This document shows, one piece after another, positions 34,576 through 43,425 of a stretch of 64,000 nt of DNA; position 1 is the first letter of the stretch, and the number at the start of each line of letters is the position of its first letter. Location: the NCBI GenBank assembly GCA_021799275.1, contig JAJZAT010000004.1, forward strand, positions 1 to 64,000, given 5' to 3'. Below the pieces are notes generated by a model. It was not told where the DNA came from. It searched no databases and saw only the letters and a list, made by a program, of their open reading frames with translations. A program made the translations under genes and the position numbers. The DNA is from Bacillota bacterium (lineage in GTDB: Bacteria > Bacillota > Sulfobacillia > JAJZYS01 > JAJYTV01).

Positions 34576-35022
34576 CTAGGCCGTCACGGCATTCTGCAAC
34601 AGGGCCAGCCAGATCCGGATGTGGGCGTACTCGTCACCCAGGATCGACGTGAGAAGGTAGCGGATCTCGAGCGTCGGAGCCATGGAGGCCAGCGATGCGT
34701 AGCGGGAAACGGCGCTCGTCTCGCCCGCCACGGCGGTCATCACGTCCTGCGTGTAGCCCATGTTGGTGGGCGGCGTGACCGGCGTGCTGCCGGCCGAGTT
34801 CGGGTCGAGGCCGTGCAGGAGCGCGGCCTGAATGCGGGCGTGGCCATACTCGTCCCCTGTGATGCTGGTGATCAGAAGGCGCGACAAGGGATCCGGCGCC
34901 TCGTTCGCGATGTTCGCGTAGAACTCCACATCCGAGAGCTCATCCTGAATCGACTCTTCGAGCAGCTGAGCAAACGACGGGTCCATGCGCGCCTGCGGCG
35001 CATCGTTAGGCGGCGACCACAT
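34576..35022 (-). CDS. Ferritin-like protein with two ExxH half-repeats
   Basis: 148 residues built from two similar halves. Half 1 has a helix with LLEESIQDELSDVEFYANIA and then ITGDEYGHARI; half 2 has AVAGETSAVSRYASLA and then ILGDEYAHIRI. Each half gives one Glu plus an ExxH, the ligand set of a di-iron four-helix bundle, so a rubrerythrin/ferritin-like or spore-coat ferritin-like role is likely. ATG 35022 was chosen because GGGAGG lies 8 nt upstream. It is preceded by the endonuclease Q-like gene with a 90-nt gap. Confidence 0.72.
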   Translation of the reverse strand: MWSPPNDAPQARMDPSFAQLLEESIQDELSDVEFYANIANEAPDPLSRLLITSITGDEYGHARIQAALLHGLDPNSAGSTPVTPPTNMGYTQDVMTAVAGETSAVSRYASLASMAPTLEIRYLLTSILGDEYAHIRIWLALLQNAVTA

Positions 35023-35112
35023 CCACGAGTCCTCCCAGGGGGCTGAATTTTGGGGCACCCCTGGTAGACTACGCTGTTGACGTAATCAGGTGACACTTTT
35101 ACCCGGCAGGCG

Positions 35113-36252
35113 TCAGCCGCCGACCTTCCCCCAGCGTCCGCCACCGCCGACTGCCGCGGGCGGTTCGCCGCGCCGCATGGCGAGGATCGCGGCCGCCCTA
35201 TCGGCGCCCACCGCCAAGGCGAGTTCCGCCGCTCCGGGCTCGTGCAGTCCCTGGTGGATCCCGCCGAACGCCTCGACCAGCTTCCTGGTCGCGGCCGGTC
35301 CGAACCCGGGCAGGAGACCGAGCGGCAGCTGGTAGACATACCTCGGATACCGGCGCGGCTTTCCGGGCGGGGTCATCGCCATGGCGCGATCGAGCACGCC
35401 GGTCACCACGCGGTGGGCCGGGTCGCGCGGACAGCGCAGCTGCGGCGGGGCCCCCTCGACCACCCGGTCGCAGGCAAGACAGTAGGTGCGGTGGTACTTG
35501 CCGAAGGCCGGGTTCATGCCATAGATCACCTCGGCCTCGCCGGCCACCAGCCGACGCATGACGGCAAAGCCCCTGTCGTCGCCCTGCAGCCGGTTCAGCT
35601 CCCGCCCGATGGTCTCGGGGCCGTGCGCGTCCGACCCTCCCATGAGGCCGAGATCGTCGATCGCCCCAACATGCCGGACGATCTCGACGTCCGCCGAGAG
35701 GCCGAGCTCGAGACCGACGCCACGAACGTCGCGAAAAATGTCGTCGAGACCGAGACCCACGCCGAATAAGCCCCGGTGCGGCGTGAAGGCATGGGCCACC
35801 ACGACGAGCCCACCCAGCCTCTCGACCGCCTGCCGGAACGCGTCCGGCTCTAGGTGCACGCGCTGCGTCGAGAGGGAGGCGTTCTTCACGGCCTCCCGGT
35901 AGAGACGCGCGAGCTCCCGCACACCGCCGAGACCTGCAACGTAGGCGAGCAGGTGGAAGGGTCCCTTGCCCGGCAGTCTGAATTCGGCCTCCAGCGCTCC
36001 GAGCACCTCGGTGCCATCGGCGGCGGCGAACGCGCCGTCCTCCGCCTCGCGCAACTCGCCCGCCGCGAGGGCCGCCTCGAGATCGCCGAGGCCACGGCTG
36101 GTGGCAAGGTCGACGACGGCCCCGACGTCGGCGCCGTAGCGGTGCAAGAGCCCAGGGATGGCGGTCAGGGTCAGGTTGCGCGACGCGCTCACCTTCACGG
36201 GCTCGCCCAGTCGGCTGGCCCCGAGGTGGATGTGCGTATCGGCCAGGATCAC
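35113..36252 (-). CDS. yqxK: PHP-domain protein, endonuclease Q-like (YqxK, TIGR00375)
   Basis: 379 residues: an N-terminal PHP metal site (ADTHIHLG, VVDLATSRG, VVVAHAFTPHRGLFG, GGSDAHGPE), a small zinc-ribbon-like segment (YCLACDRVVE...LRCPRD), and a C-terminal helix-hairpin-helix region (LGLLPGFGPAATRKLVEAFG). This is the layout of endonuclease Q, which nicks 5' of deaminated bases and has been shown to be active in archaea and some Bacillus homologues. The GTG start at 36252 overlaps the nudF stop (GTGA), so the two are coupled. Confidence 0.82.
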   Translation of the reverse strand: MILADTHIHLGASRLGEPVKVSASRNLTLTAIPGLLHRYGADVGAVVDLATSRGLGDLEAALAAGELREAEDGAFAAADGTEVLGALEAEFRLPGKGPFHLLAYVAGLGGVRELARLYREAVKNASLSTQRVHLEPDAFRQAVERLGGLVVVAHAFTPHRGLFGVGLGLDDIFRDVRGVGLELGLSADVEIVRHVGAIDDLGLMGGSDAHGPETIGRELNRLQGDDRGFAVMRRLVAGEAEVIYGMNPAFGKYHRTYCLACDRVVEGAPPQLRCPRDPAHRVVTGVLDRAMAMTPPGKPRRYPRYVYQLPLGLLPGFGPAATRKLVEAFGGIHQGLHEPGAAELALAVGADRAAAILAMRRGEPPAAVGGGGRWGKVGG

Positions 36253-36758
36253 AGGAGTAGAAGGCCGAGCGCCGTCTTGACATCCCCCATCTGTCCCGCC
36301 CTGGCCATGGCTACGGCGTCCCGCAGGGGCATGCGGACGAGCTCGATGTCCTCGTCCACGTCGCCGGGCAGCCGCGACGGCTCGAGGTCCTCGCAGCGGA
36401 AGAAGTGGTAGATCTCCGACGAGTAGCCCGGCGCGGCAAAACCCTGCAGGATCTCGGTGATGCGCCTTGGCCTGTAACCGCATTCCTCCTGCAGCTCCCG
36501 GACGGCCGTCTCCCGGGGATCTTCGCCCGGCTCGAGCGTACCGGCCGGGAGTTCCAGGATCTCCTGGCCCGTCGGGTGGCGGAACTGCCGCACGAGCAGC
36601 ACGTCATCGCCCAGCAGAGGAAGCAGGACGACGGCCCCGGGATGCTGGACCCAGGCCCGCCGATAGCGGTGCTCCCCGTCGTCGATCTCGTCGACCAGCA
36701 TGCGGAACGGGCCATCGTACAACGTCTCGCGGGTCACGATGCGGGCTCTCTCGCTCAT
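36249..36758 (-). CDS. nudF: ADP-ribose pyrophosphatase (Nudix)
   Basis: 169 residues with a full Nudix box, GTLEPGEDPRETAVRELQEECG, after the family start RETLYDGPFRMLVDEI and HPGAVVLLPLLG. It hydrolyses ADP-ribose and related nucleotide sugars. ATG 36758 is supported by GGGAGG with about 7 nt spacing. It is the first gene of a two-gene operon with the endonuclease Q-like gene, as in Bacilli where nudF and yqxK are adjacent. Confidence 0.9.
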   Translation of the reverse strand: MSERARIVTRETLYDGPFRMLVDEIDDGEHRYRRAWVQHPGAVVLLPLLGDDVLLVRQFRHPTGQEILELPAGTLEPGEDPRETAVRELQEECGYRPRRITEILQGFAAPGYSSEIYHFFRCEDLEPSRLPGDVDEDIELVRMPLRDAVAMARAGQMGDVKTALGLLLL

Positions 36759-36824
36759 CTGCCAACCTCCCGGGCGCATGTCGGCCCCTCTCCCCAGCTT
36801 CCCCCGCCGAGGGCGCATAGACCA

Positions 36825-36851
36825 GGGCCCGCCCCTGGCAGGAGCGGGCCC
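36825..36851 (-). terminator. Terminator hairpin after lipA
   Basis: GGGCCCGC / GCGGGCCC stem with an 11-nt loop, 18 nt beyond the lipA stop and before nudF. It ends the branched-chain keto-acid operon. Confidence 0.6.
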
Positions 36852-36868
36852 GCGATGTCAGCGGCTGT

Positions 36869-37774
36869 TCAAGGCGTGGTCTCGACGGGCATCGCAGGCG
36901 TGCGGCCCGCAGGGATCTGGGTATGAGCATGGTAGGACGAGCGGACGAGCGGCCCCGACTCGCAGTGCGCGAAGCCCATGTCGAGGGCCTCCTGCTTGAT
37001 CTCCGCGAACTCGTCCGGCGTGTAGTAGCGTTCGAGCGGCAAGTGATGCATGGTCGGGCGCAGGTACTGGCCCACCGTGACGATGTCGACCCCGACGTAC
37101 CTGAGGTCCTCGAGCGTCTGGTGGAGTTCCTCGCGGCTCTCGCCAAGACCCAGCATGATGCTGGACTTCGTGTAGGAGCCCGGCTCCTGGAGCTTCGCCT
37201 GGCGCAGAAGCTCGAGCGAGCGGCGGTACTTCGCCTTGGAGCGAACGTGGTCCGAGAGGCGCTCCACGGTCTCGACGTTGTGGTTCAGGATTTCCGGGCG
37301 CGCCTCCATGACGAGGCGCAGGGCGTCCCAGTCACCCTGGAAGTCCGGGATCAGCACCTCCACCGAGCACTCCGGCGTGCGACGGCGGATCGCGCGGATC
37401 GTCTCCGCGAAGATCGAGGCACCGCCGTCCAGAAGGTCGTCGCGCGCTACCGAGGTGACGACGACATGGCGCAGGCCCATGTTCTCGACGACGCCGGCGA
37501 CACGCTCGGGCTCCTGCAGGTCGAGTTCGTTCGGGCGGCCGCTTTGCACGGCGCAGAAGCCGCAGTGCCTGGTGCAGACCCGCCCGAGGATCATGAACGT
37601 CGCCGTGCGGTTGTTCCAGCACTCGCCCAGGTTCGGGCAGCGCGCCTCCTCGCACACGGTGTGCAGCGCATTGCCGCGCATCATCCCCTGGATGGCGGCG
37701 TAGTTGCCTCCGGACGGCAGCTTGACCCGCAGCCATTCCGGACGCCGGCCGAGGTCTTTCTGCACGAGAGGCAT
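36869..37774 (-). CDS. lipA: Lipoyl synthase (radical SAM)
   Basis: 301 residues with both iron-sulfur sites of LipA: the auxiliary cluster [13 protein letters not shown] and the radical [13 protein letters not shown], plus the C-terminal Arg-Ser-Ser (VRSSYHA) that ligates the auxiliary cluster. It inserts sulfur into octanoyl groups on lipoyl domains. Its start is 1 nt after the bkdB stop, so it is made with the lipoylated E2 that needs it. The start is ATG 37774. Confidence 0.95.
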   Translation of the reverse strand: MPLVQKDLGRRPEWLRVKLPSGGNYAAIQGMMRGNALHTVCEEARCPNLGECWNNRTATFMILGRVCTRHCGFCAVQSGRPNELDLQEPERVAGVVENMGLRHVVVTSVARDDLLDGGASIFAETIRAIRRRTPECSVEVLIPDFQGDWDALRLVMEARPEILNHNVETVERLSDHVRSKAKYRRSLELLRQAKLQEPGSYTKSSIMLGLGESREELHQTLEDLRYVGVDIVTVGQYLRPTMHHLPLERYYTPDEFAEIKQEALDMGFAHCESGPLVRSSYHAHTQIPAGRTPAMPVETTP

Positions 37775-37775
37775 C

Positions 37776-39089
37776 TCAGTACACCTGCGTTTCAGGACCC
37801 ATGGCCTCGAGCCGCCGCTTGACGGACGCGAGGTACTGGTTTGCGGTGGCGCCGTCGAGAATCCGGTGGTCGAAGGAGAACGAAAGGAACATCATCGAGC
37901 GAACCGCGATGGCGTCACCCTCGACGACCACCGGACGCTTGACGATCGATTCCATGGAGAGGATGGCCGCTTGCGGCTGGTTGATAACCGGGGCGGAGAA
38001 AACGGACCCGTAAGAGCCCGGGTTGTTCACGGTGAAGGTCCCCCCCTCGAGGTCCGCGAGCGTCAGGCGCCCGGCCCGTGCCCGCGTGATGAGGTCATTC
38101 GCCGCGCGTGCCAGCCCGGCGATCGAGTACCCATCCGCGTTGCGCAGCACCGGCACGACCAGTCCGTCCGGGACGGCCACCGCAAGCCCGACGTGGATCG
38201 CGCCATGGATGATGATCTTGTCGCCGCCCCAGCTCGCGTTGATCTGCGGGTACTCCCGCAGAGCCTCGACGGCCGCCTTCGTGACGAAGGGCAGGTAGGT
38301 CAGGGGTACGCCCTCGCGCTGTTCGAACTCCGGGCGCAGGGCCTTGCGCAGGGCGACGACGCGACTCATGTCCACCTCGAACCAGGCGGTGGCATGCGGC
38401 GACTCGTGCTTCGATCGTACCATGTGCTCCGCGATCGTGCGACGCATCGGCGTGAGCGCCATGAAGCTGTCGCCGGCGATCGGCGCCGGCGCAGCCGCGG
38501 GAGCCGGCGCCCTATAGGGCTGCGTGGCGGCCGCTGCAGGCGCGGCGGCGGACGCAGGCGCGCTCGGCACCGGGGCCGAAGCCGCGGGTGCCATGGGCGC
38601 CGCCGAGGCGGATGCCTGGAACCGCTGAAGATCCTCGCGGGTGACGCGTCCTTCGGCGCCGCTGCCCGGAACCAGACTCAGATCGACGCCCGCCTCATGC
38701 GCGAGCCGCCGGACGTAAGGCGATGTGCGCACACGCCCGCGTGCCGGGGCGGCCGACGCGACCGTTGCCGGCGGCGTGGCGCTGGCTGCCGTCACAGCCG
38801 GCGCGGGGGCTGCGGCAGGGGCTGAAGCGACCGGGGTCGGCTCCGCCGGCGCGGCCTCGGCAGGCGCTCCGCTCTCCGCGATGTCGCAGATCGGCTCGCC
38901 AACCTTGAGCGTCTGGCCCTCCTCGGCCAGCAGGGCCGTCAAGGTGCCGCCGAATGGCGCAGGCACCTCGGCGTTCACCTTGTCTGTCGCGACCTCGCAG
39001 ATCGGCTCGTACTTCTCGACGTGGTCACCGACCTTCTTGAGCCAGTGACCGATGGTTCCTTCCGTGACGCTTTCCCCGAGCTGGGGCAT
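37776..39089 (-). CDS. bkdB: Branched-chain alpha-keto acid dehydrogenase E2 (dihydrolipoamide acyltransferase)
   Basis: 437 residues: an N-terminal lipoyl domain ([11 protein letters not shown], with the modified Lys in [10 protein letters not shown]), an Ala/Pro-rich linker, a peripheral subunit-binding domain ([32 protein letters not shown]), a second linker, and the acyltransferase core ending [20 protein letters not shown], with the catalytic His-Asp. The start is a puzzle: ATG 39089 has no ribosome binding site in reach, whereas AAGGAGG is 9 nt before an ATC codon at 39101, with a TAG further upstream closing the frame. The gene follows bkdAB. Confidence 0.93.
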   Translation of the reverse strand: MPQLGESVTEGTIGHWLKKVGDHVEKYEPICEVATDKVNAEVPAPFGGTLTALLAEEGQTLKVGEPICDIAESGAPAEAAPAEPTPVASAPAAAPAPAVTAASATPPATVASAAPARGRVRTSPYVRRLAHEAGVDLSLVPGSGAEGRVTREDLQRFQASASAAPMAPAASAPVPSAPASAAAPAAAATQPYRAPAPAAAPAPIAGDSFMALTPMRRTIAEHMVRSKHESPHATAWFEVDMSRVVALRKALRPEFEQREGVPLTYLPFVTKAAVEALREYPQINASWGGDKIIIHGAIHVGLAVAVPDGLVVPVLRNADGYSIAGLARAANDLITRARAGRLTLADLEGGTFTVNNPGSYGSVFSAPVINQPQAAILSMESIVKRPVVVEGDAIAVRSMMFLSFSFDHRILDGATANQYLASVKRRLEAMGPETQVY

Positions 39090-39122
39090 CTGGACTTTGA
39101 TGGCTTCCGACCTCCTTGAAGG

Positions 39123-40106
39123 CTAGAGCGCCAAGAGCTCGCGCGCCGCCTGCGCGATCTTCTCGGGGTTCGGCATGAAGTGCTCTTCCTGCGGAGTGTT
39201 GAACGGCATGGCCGGGATATCCGGCCCCGTCAGGCGGCGGATCGGCGCGTCGAGTTCATAGAGCGCGCCTTCGGCGATGGTGGCCGCCACTTCGGCGCCG
39301 GCCCCCATGGTGTGGTTGGCTTCGTGCACGATCAGGGCCCGATGGGTGCGGGCGACGGACTGGAGAATAGCCTCGCGGTCCAGCGGCAGGAGCGTGCGCA
39401 GGTCGATGACCTCCGCCGAGATGCCCTCCTTCGCGAGGGCGTCCGCCGCCTGCTCGGCGTAGAACGCCATGAGGCCATAGGCGAAGATGCTGAGATCCTT
39501 GCCTTCGCGCACGAGACGCGCCTTGCCGATCGGGACGGTGACATCGCCTTCGGGGATCTCGCCCCGGACCAGGCGGTAGCTCCGCTTGTGCTCGAAGAAG
39601 ACTACGGGGTCCTCGTCGCGGATGGCCGACTTGAGCAGGCCCTTCGCGTCGGCCGGGGTCGACGGAATGACGACCTTCAGCCCTGGCACGTGCATGAAGA
39701 AGGCCTCGACGCTCTGGGAATGGTAGAGGCCGCCGTGGACGCCGCCGCCAAAGGGTGCGCGTATGACCATCGGCACGTGGAAGTCGTTGTCCGAGCGGTA
39801 GCGGATCTTGGCCGCCTCGCTCACGATCTGGTTGAACGCCGGGTGGATGAAGTCCGCGAACTGGATCTCGGCGATCGGAACGAGGCCGTTCAGGGCCATG
39901 CCGATCGCCACGCCGACGATGCCGGACTCGCCGAGCGGCGCGTCGATGACGCGCTGCTCCCCGAAGTCGTCAATGAGGCCTTCCGTCGCGCGGAAGACGC
40001 CACCGCGCTTGCCTACGTCCTCGCCCAGGAGAACGACGCGCTCATCCCGCGCCATCTCCTCGTGCATCGCTTCCCGGATGCCGTCGATGAGATTCCTTAC
40101 GGCCAT
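39123..40106 (-). CDS. bkdAB: Branched-chain alpha-keto acid dehydrogenase E1 beta subunit
   Basis: 327 residues: ALGEDV-type start (VVLLGEDVGKRGGVFRATEGL), IDAPLGESGIVGVAIGMA, EIQFADFIHPAFNQIVSEAAKIRY, and a transketolase C-terminal domain (IDLRTLLPLDREAI, HEANHTMGAGAEVAATI). It contributes to the thiamine-diphosphate active site with E1 alpha. It is placed between bkdAA and bkdB in the canonical order. Confidence 0.92.
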   Translation of the reverse strand: MAVRNLIDGIREAMHEEMARDERVVLLGEDVGKRGGVFRATEGLIDDFGEQRVIDAPLGESGIVGVAIGMALNGLVPIAEIQFADFIHPAFNQIVSEAAKIRYRSDNDFHVPMVIRAPFGGGVHGGLYHSQSVEAFFMHVPGLKVVIPSTPADAKGLLKSAIRDEDPVVFFEHKRSYRLVRGEIPEGDVTVPIGKARLVREGKDLSIFAYGLMAFYAEQAADALAKEGISAEVIDLRTLLPLDREAILQSVARTHRALIVHEANHTMGAGAEVAATIAEGALYELDAPIRRLTGPDIPAMPFNTPQEEHFMPNPEKIAQAARELLAL

Positions 40107-40119
40107 GACGCCCTGCCTC

Positions 40120-41118
40120 CTAGTCCGCGTAGACGTGCGTGAACATGTCCTCGACCGGCGGGTACGGCGCGGTCTCGGCGTAGGCGATGGCCTCGTCGAC
40201 TTCCGCCTGCACCTCGGAACGCAGGGCGCCTTCCTCCTCCGCCGTCATGACACCCGCCTCGAGCACGTGATTCTTCATGCGCAGGATAGGGTCACGGTCC
40301 TTCCAGGCCTCCACCTCTTCGCGGCTGCGGTAGGTGCGGTCGTCGTCGTCGGATGAGTGCGGCAGCAGGCGATACATCTTGAATTCCAGCAAGGTCGGCC
40401 CGTCGCCGCGACGCGCGCGCTCGGCGGCCTGCAGGGTCGCCTCGTAGCAGGCGAAGAAGTCCGTGCCGTCGACGGTGACGCCCGCCATGCCATAGCCCAA
40501 GGCCCGTTCGGCGGCGTCCTGCACTGCCATCTCCTTGGACTGCGGCGAAGAGATGGCGTAGCCGTTGTTCTCCACGACGAAGAGCACGGGCAGCTTGTAA
40601 ATGGAGGCCCAGTTCATCGCCTCGTGGAAGTCGCCCTGGCTGGTGGAGCCCTCGCCGAGCGAGGCAGCCGCCACGGTGTCCTCGCCGCGCAGGTGGCTCG
40701 CGTAGGCGATGCCCACGGCGTGCAGCACCTGCGTCGTGACGGGGCTTGAGCCCGTGATGACGTGGCGCTCCTCCCAACCGTAGTGACCCGGCATCTGGCG
40801 TCCGCCGGACGTCACGTCCTCGGACTTGCCGAGCAGGCTCAAAAACGCCTGGCGGGCGGTGTAGCCCAGGGTCACCATGACGCCGAGGTCTCTGTAGTAA
40901 GGCAGGAAGTAGTCGGTCGGGCGCAGGCCTGCGGCCCAGCCCACCTGGGCGGCCTCCTGGCCGCGGCAGGGGATGACGAATGGCGCCTTGCCGGCGCGGT
41001 TCAGCGTCCACATGCGCTCGTCGATCGTACGTGCGAGCAGCATGTTGCGGTACATCTTGCGCACCTCTGCGGGGCCGAGCGCCGACGTCGCCTTGGGCGA
41101 CTCCTTCGTCCTAGCCAT
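40120..41118 (-). CDS. bkdAA: Branched-chain alpha-keto acid dehydrogenase E1 alpha subunit
   Basis: 332 residues with the thiamine-diphosphate motif from LGEGSTSQGDFHEAMNWASIYKLPVLFVVENN (GDG-like start to NN end) and the phosphorylation-loop-type region YRLLPHSSDDDDRTYR. GRQMPGHYG and CRGQEAAQVG are typical of the branched-chain type rather than pyruvate dehydrogenase. The start is ATG 41118. A hairpin-bearing gap of 121 nt separates it from buk. Confidence 0.92.
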   Translation of the reverse strand: MARTKESPKATSALGPAEVRKMYRNMLLARTIDERMWTLNRAGKAPFVIPCRGQEAAQVGWAAGLRPTDYFLPYYRDLGVMVTLGYTARQAFLSLLGKSEDVTSGGRQMPGHYGWEERHVITGSSPVTTQVLHAVGIAYASHLRGEDTVAAASLGEGSTSQGDFHEAMNWASIYKLPVLFVVENNGYAISSPQSKEMAVQDAAERALGYGMAGVTVDGTDFFACYEATLQAAERARRGDGPTLLEFKMYRLLPHSSDDDDRTYRSREEVEAWKDRDPILRMKNHVLEAGVMTAEEEGALRSEVQAEVDEAIAYAETAPYPPVEDMFTHVYAD

Positions 41119-41150
41119 CTATCGGGAACCTCCCTCCGCCTTCGCGGCCG

Positions 41151-41174
41151 CCTGGCGGGCGGATGCCCGCCAGG
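41151..41174 (-). terminator. Perfect hairpin between buk and bkdAA
   Basis: CCTGGCGGGC-GGAT-GCCCGCCAGG, a perfect 10-bp stem with a 4-nt loop, lies in the 121-nt gap. There is no T-run. It may partly terminate, or mark a processing point between the acyl-CoA genes and the dehydrogenase genes. Confidence 0.5.
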
Positions 41175-41239
41175 CCGAACCGCAGAGGCCTAGACCTGGT
41201 TCGAGAGTTCCTGACGGTCCAGCGATCTCCATAGTCACC

Positions 41240-42328
41240 TTAGGCATGGGTCCTGGCATAGTCAAGCGCGGGCTCCTTGCCCTGCAACACGCGCAGGGCG
41301 CCCTGTGCCAGGGCCAGCATCTCGGCTTCGCCGGGGAAGATGAAGTGCCGCCGGGCGACCCAGGAGGCGTGCCTGAGCACGGAGCGCATCAGCCGCTCGT
41401 CGTGCGCGAGGCCCCCCGTAAGGACCAGGGCGTCGACCGGCCAGCCCACGATGGCGGCGCTGCGGCCGATCTCGCGCGCGATGCCGAGGGCCAGCGCACG
41501 CCGCACCAGGCCGCCACGTCCCTTGTAGGGTATCCGGCGCAGGTCGTTGGTCCCCATCAGATCGACGAGGCCGCCGTGCCCGCTGATGCGCCCTCGCAGC
41601 ACCTCCCCGAGATCGATGCGGTGGCGCCGGGCCGCGGTCCAGAGCGCGGCCAGAGGCACAGCCCCGGAGCGCTCCGCGGCGAAAGGCCCGTCCCCGTCCA
41701 GGGCGTTGTTGACCTCCACGACGCGGCCGTGATCGTGGAGCCCGACCGTGATGCCGCCTCCCATGTGCGCAACCACGAGCCGCAGGTCCTGGTAGCGCAA
41801 GCCCATCAGACCTGCGGCGCGAAGGGCCATCGCCCTCTGGTTCAGGGCGTGAAAGAGCGACCGCCGCGGCCTCTCGGGAAGACCGCTGTCGCGGGCGACG
41901 TCGGCGAGTTCGTCGGTCACCACCGGGTCGACGAAGAAGGCGGGGCAGCCCGCTCTTTGGGCCACCGCCGCGGCGAGCGGCGCGCCGAGATTCGAGGCAT
42001 GCTGCCCGTAGGGCGCCTCGAGGAGTTCCTCCACGACGCCCGTATCGATGCGGTAGGTGCCGCCAGGCAGAGGATGCAGGAGGCCTCCCCGGCCCACGAC
42101 GGCGGCAAGGCTCGGGTAGTCCAGACGATGCTGCTCGAGCACCAGCTCGAGCGCGGCCTGGCGCAGCGGGAGCTGCGCCGCCATGGTGGGAAAGGCGGCG
42201 AGCTCCTGCGCGTCATGGTCGATCTCCTCGAACCAGGCCTGCGTCTCGTCCTCGAAACAGGCCACCTTGGTGGAGGTAGAACCGGGGTTGATGGTCAGGA
42301 TGCGGCGAGGACCGTCTGCAGGTGCCAC
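41240..42328 (-). CDS. buk: Butyrate/branched-chain fatty acid kinase
   Basis: 362 residues of the acetokinase (ASKHA) fold: ILTINPGSTSTKVACFED near the N-terminus, then VVGRGGLLHPLPGGTY, VVAHMGGGITVGLHDHGR, and DALVLTGGLAHDERL. The enzyme interconverts acyl phosphates and acids with ATP. The start is GTG 42328, 5 nt after the leucine dehydrogenase stop, with no clear ribosome binding site, so translation is probably coupled. Confidence 0.92.
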   Translation of the reverse strand: MAPADGPRRILTINPGSTSTKVACFEDETQAWFEEIDHDAQELAAFPTMAAQLPLRQAALELVLEQHRLDYPSLAAVVGRGGLLHPLPGGTYRIDTGVVEELLEAPYGQHASNLGAPLAAAVAQRAGCPAFFVDPVVTDELADVARDSGLPERPRRSLFHALNQRAMALRAAGLMGLRYQDLRLVVAHMGGGITVGLHDHGRVVEVNNALDGDGPFAAERSGAVPLAALWTAARRHRIDLGEVLRGRISGHGGLVDLMGTNDLRRIPYKGRGGLVRRALALGIAREIGRSAAIVGWPVDALVLTGGLAHDERLMRSVLRHASWVARRHFIFPGEAEMLALAQGALRVLQGKEPALDYARTHA

Positions 42329-42333
42329 AGTCT

Positions 42334-43404
42334 TCAGCGCCGGGGCACGAACATGCGGTTCACGGCAGCCATCTGCGCGATGCGCTCCTCCGCCATGTGG
42401 TCCGCCGCCTCGTGCGGCAGAATGCCCTGCTCCCGCGAAATGCGGAAGATGTCGCGCATGCGGTCGCCGATCTGGTTGACGCGCTTCTTGGCGCGCTCGG
42501 CGTGGTAGCCGTCCGGGTGCAGCTCCTCTGCCACGTTGATCACGCCGCCGCCGTTGGCCACAAAGTCAGGGGCGTAGACGATGCCGCGGTCGTGGAGCAT
42601 CTTGCCGTGACGCGGCTCCTTGAGCTGGTTGTTGGCCGAGCCTACGACCGCCTTGACCTTGAGCCTGGGAATGGTGTCGTCGTTCAGCGTGGCGCCCAGG
42701 GCGCACGGCATGTACACGTCGCAGTCCAGGTCGTAGATCGCGTCCGGCTCGACAGCGGTCGCGGCCCAGCGCTCGACGGCCTCGGCCACCTTGGCCTGGT
42801 CGATGTCGCTGACGAAGAGCTTGGCGCCGTCCTTGTGCAGCTGGTCGCAGAGGATCATGCCCACGTGACCCATTCCCTGCACCGCGATGCGCCTGCCCTT
42901 GATCTCCTCGGAGCCGAAAGCCTCCTGCAGGGCCGCCTTGAGGGAAACGTAGACGCCCATCGCGGTCGCGCCCGACGGGTCGCCCGAAGCCTCGGGCAGG
43001 CCGGCGACGAAGCTGGACTCCTCGGCTGCGATGGCCATGTCCGGCACCGACGTGCCGACGTCCTCCGCCGTGATGTAGCGACCGCCCAAGGTGTCGACGA
43101 AGCGGCCGATCGCCCGCATGATCATCTCGTTCTTCTCGCCGTGCTTGTGCTCGAGCACGACCGTCTTGCCGCCACCGAGCCTGAGGCCCATGGCCGAATT
43201 CTTGTAGGTCATGCCGCGCGAGAGGCGCATCACGTCCTCAATCGCGGCCTCCTCGGACTCGTACGGCCACATGCGGCAGCCACCGAGCGCGGGGCCCAAG
43301 GTCGTGTCGTGCACGCCGATGATCATCCGAAGACCCGTCGCCTTGTCGTAGCAGAAAACCAGCTGCTCGTGCCCCATCCCGGCCATCTTGTCGAAAATGC
43401 CCAT
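42334..43404 (-). CDS. bcd: Leucine/branched-chain amino acid dehydrogenase
   Basis: 356 residues with the Glu/Leu/Phe/Val dehydrogenase pattern: TLGPALGGCRMWPY, RLGGGKTVV (catalytic Lys), and the NAD-binding VQGMGHVGMILCDQL. It deaminates Leu, Ile and Val to the keto acids used by the Bkd complex. ATG 43404, just after ptb with a 21-nt gap and a GGAGGCGGCGGAAG leader. Confidence 0.93.
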   Translation of the reverse strand: MGIFDKMAGMGHEQLVFCYDKATGLRMIIGVHDTTLGPALGGCRMWPYESEEAAIEDVMRLSRGMTYKNSAMGLRLGGGKTVVLEHKHGEKNEMIMRAIGRFVDTLGGRYITAEDVGTSVPDMAIAAEESSFVAGLPEASGDPSGATAMGVYVSLKAALQEAFGSEEIKGRRIAVQGMGHVGMILCDQLHKDGAKLFVSDIDQAKVAEAVERWAATAVEPDAIYDLDCDVYMPCALGATLNDDTIPRLKVKAVVGSANNQLKEPRHGKMLHDRGIVYAPDFVANGGGVINVAEELHPDGYHAERAKKRVNQIGDRMRDIFRISREQGILPHEAADHMAEERIAQMAAVNRMFVPRR

Positions 43405-43425
43405 GATTCTTCCGCCGCCTCCTCT

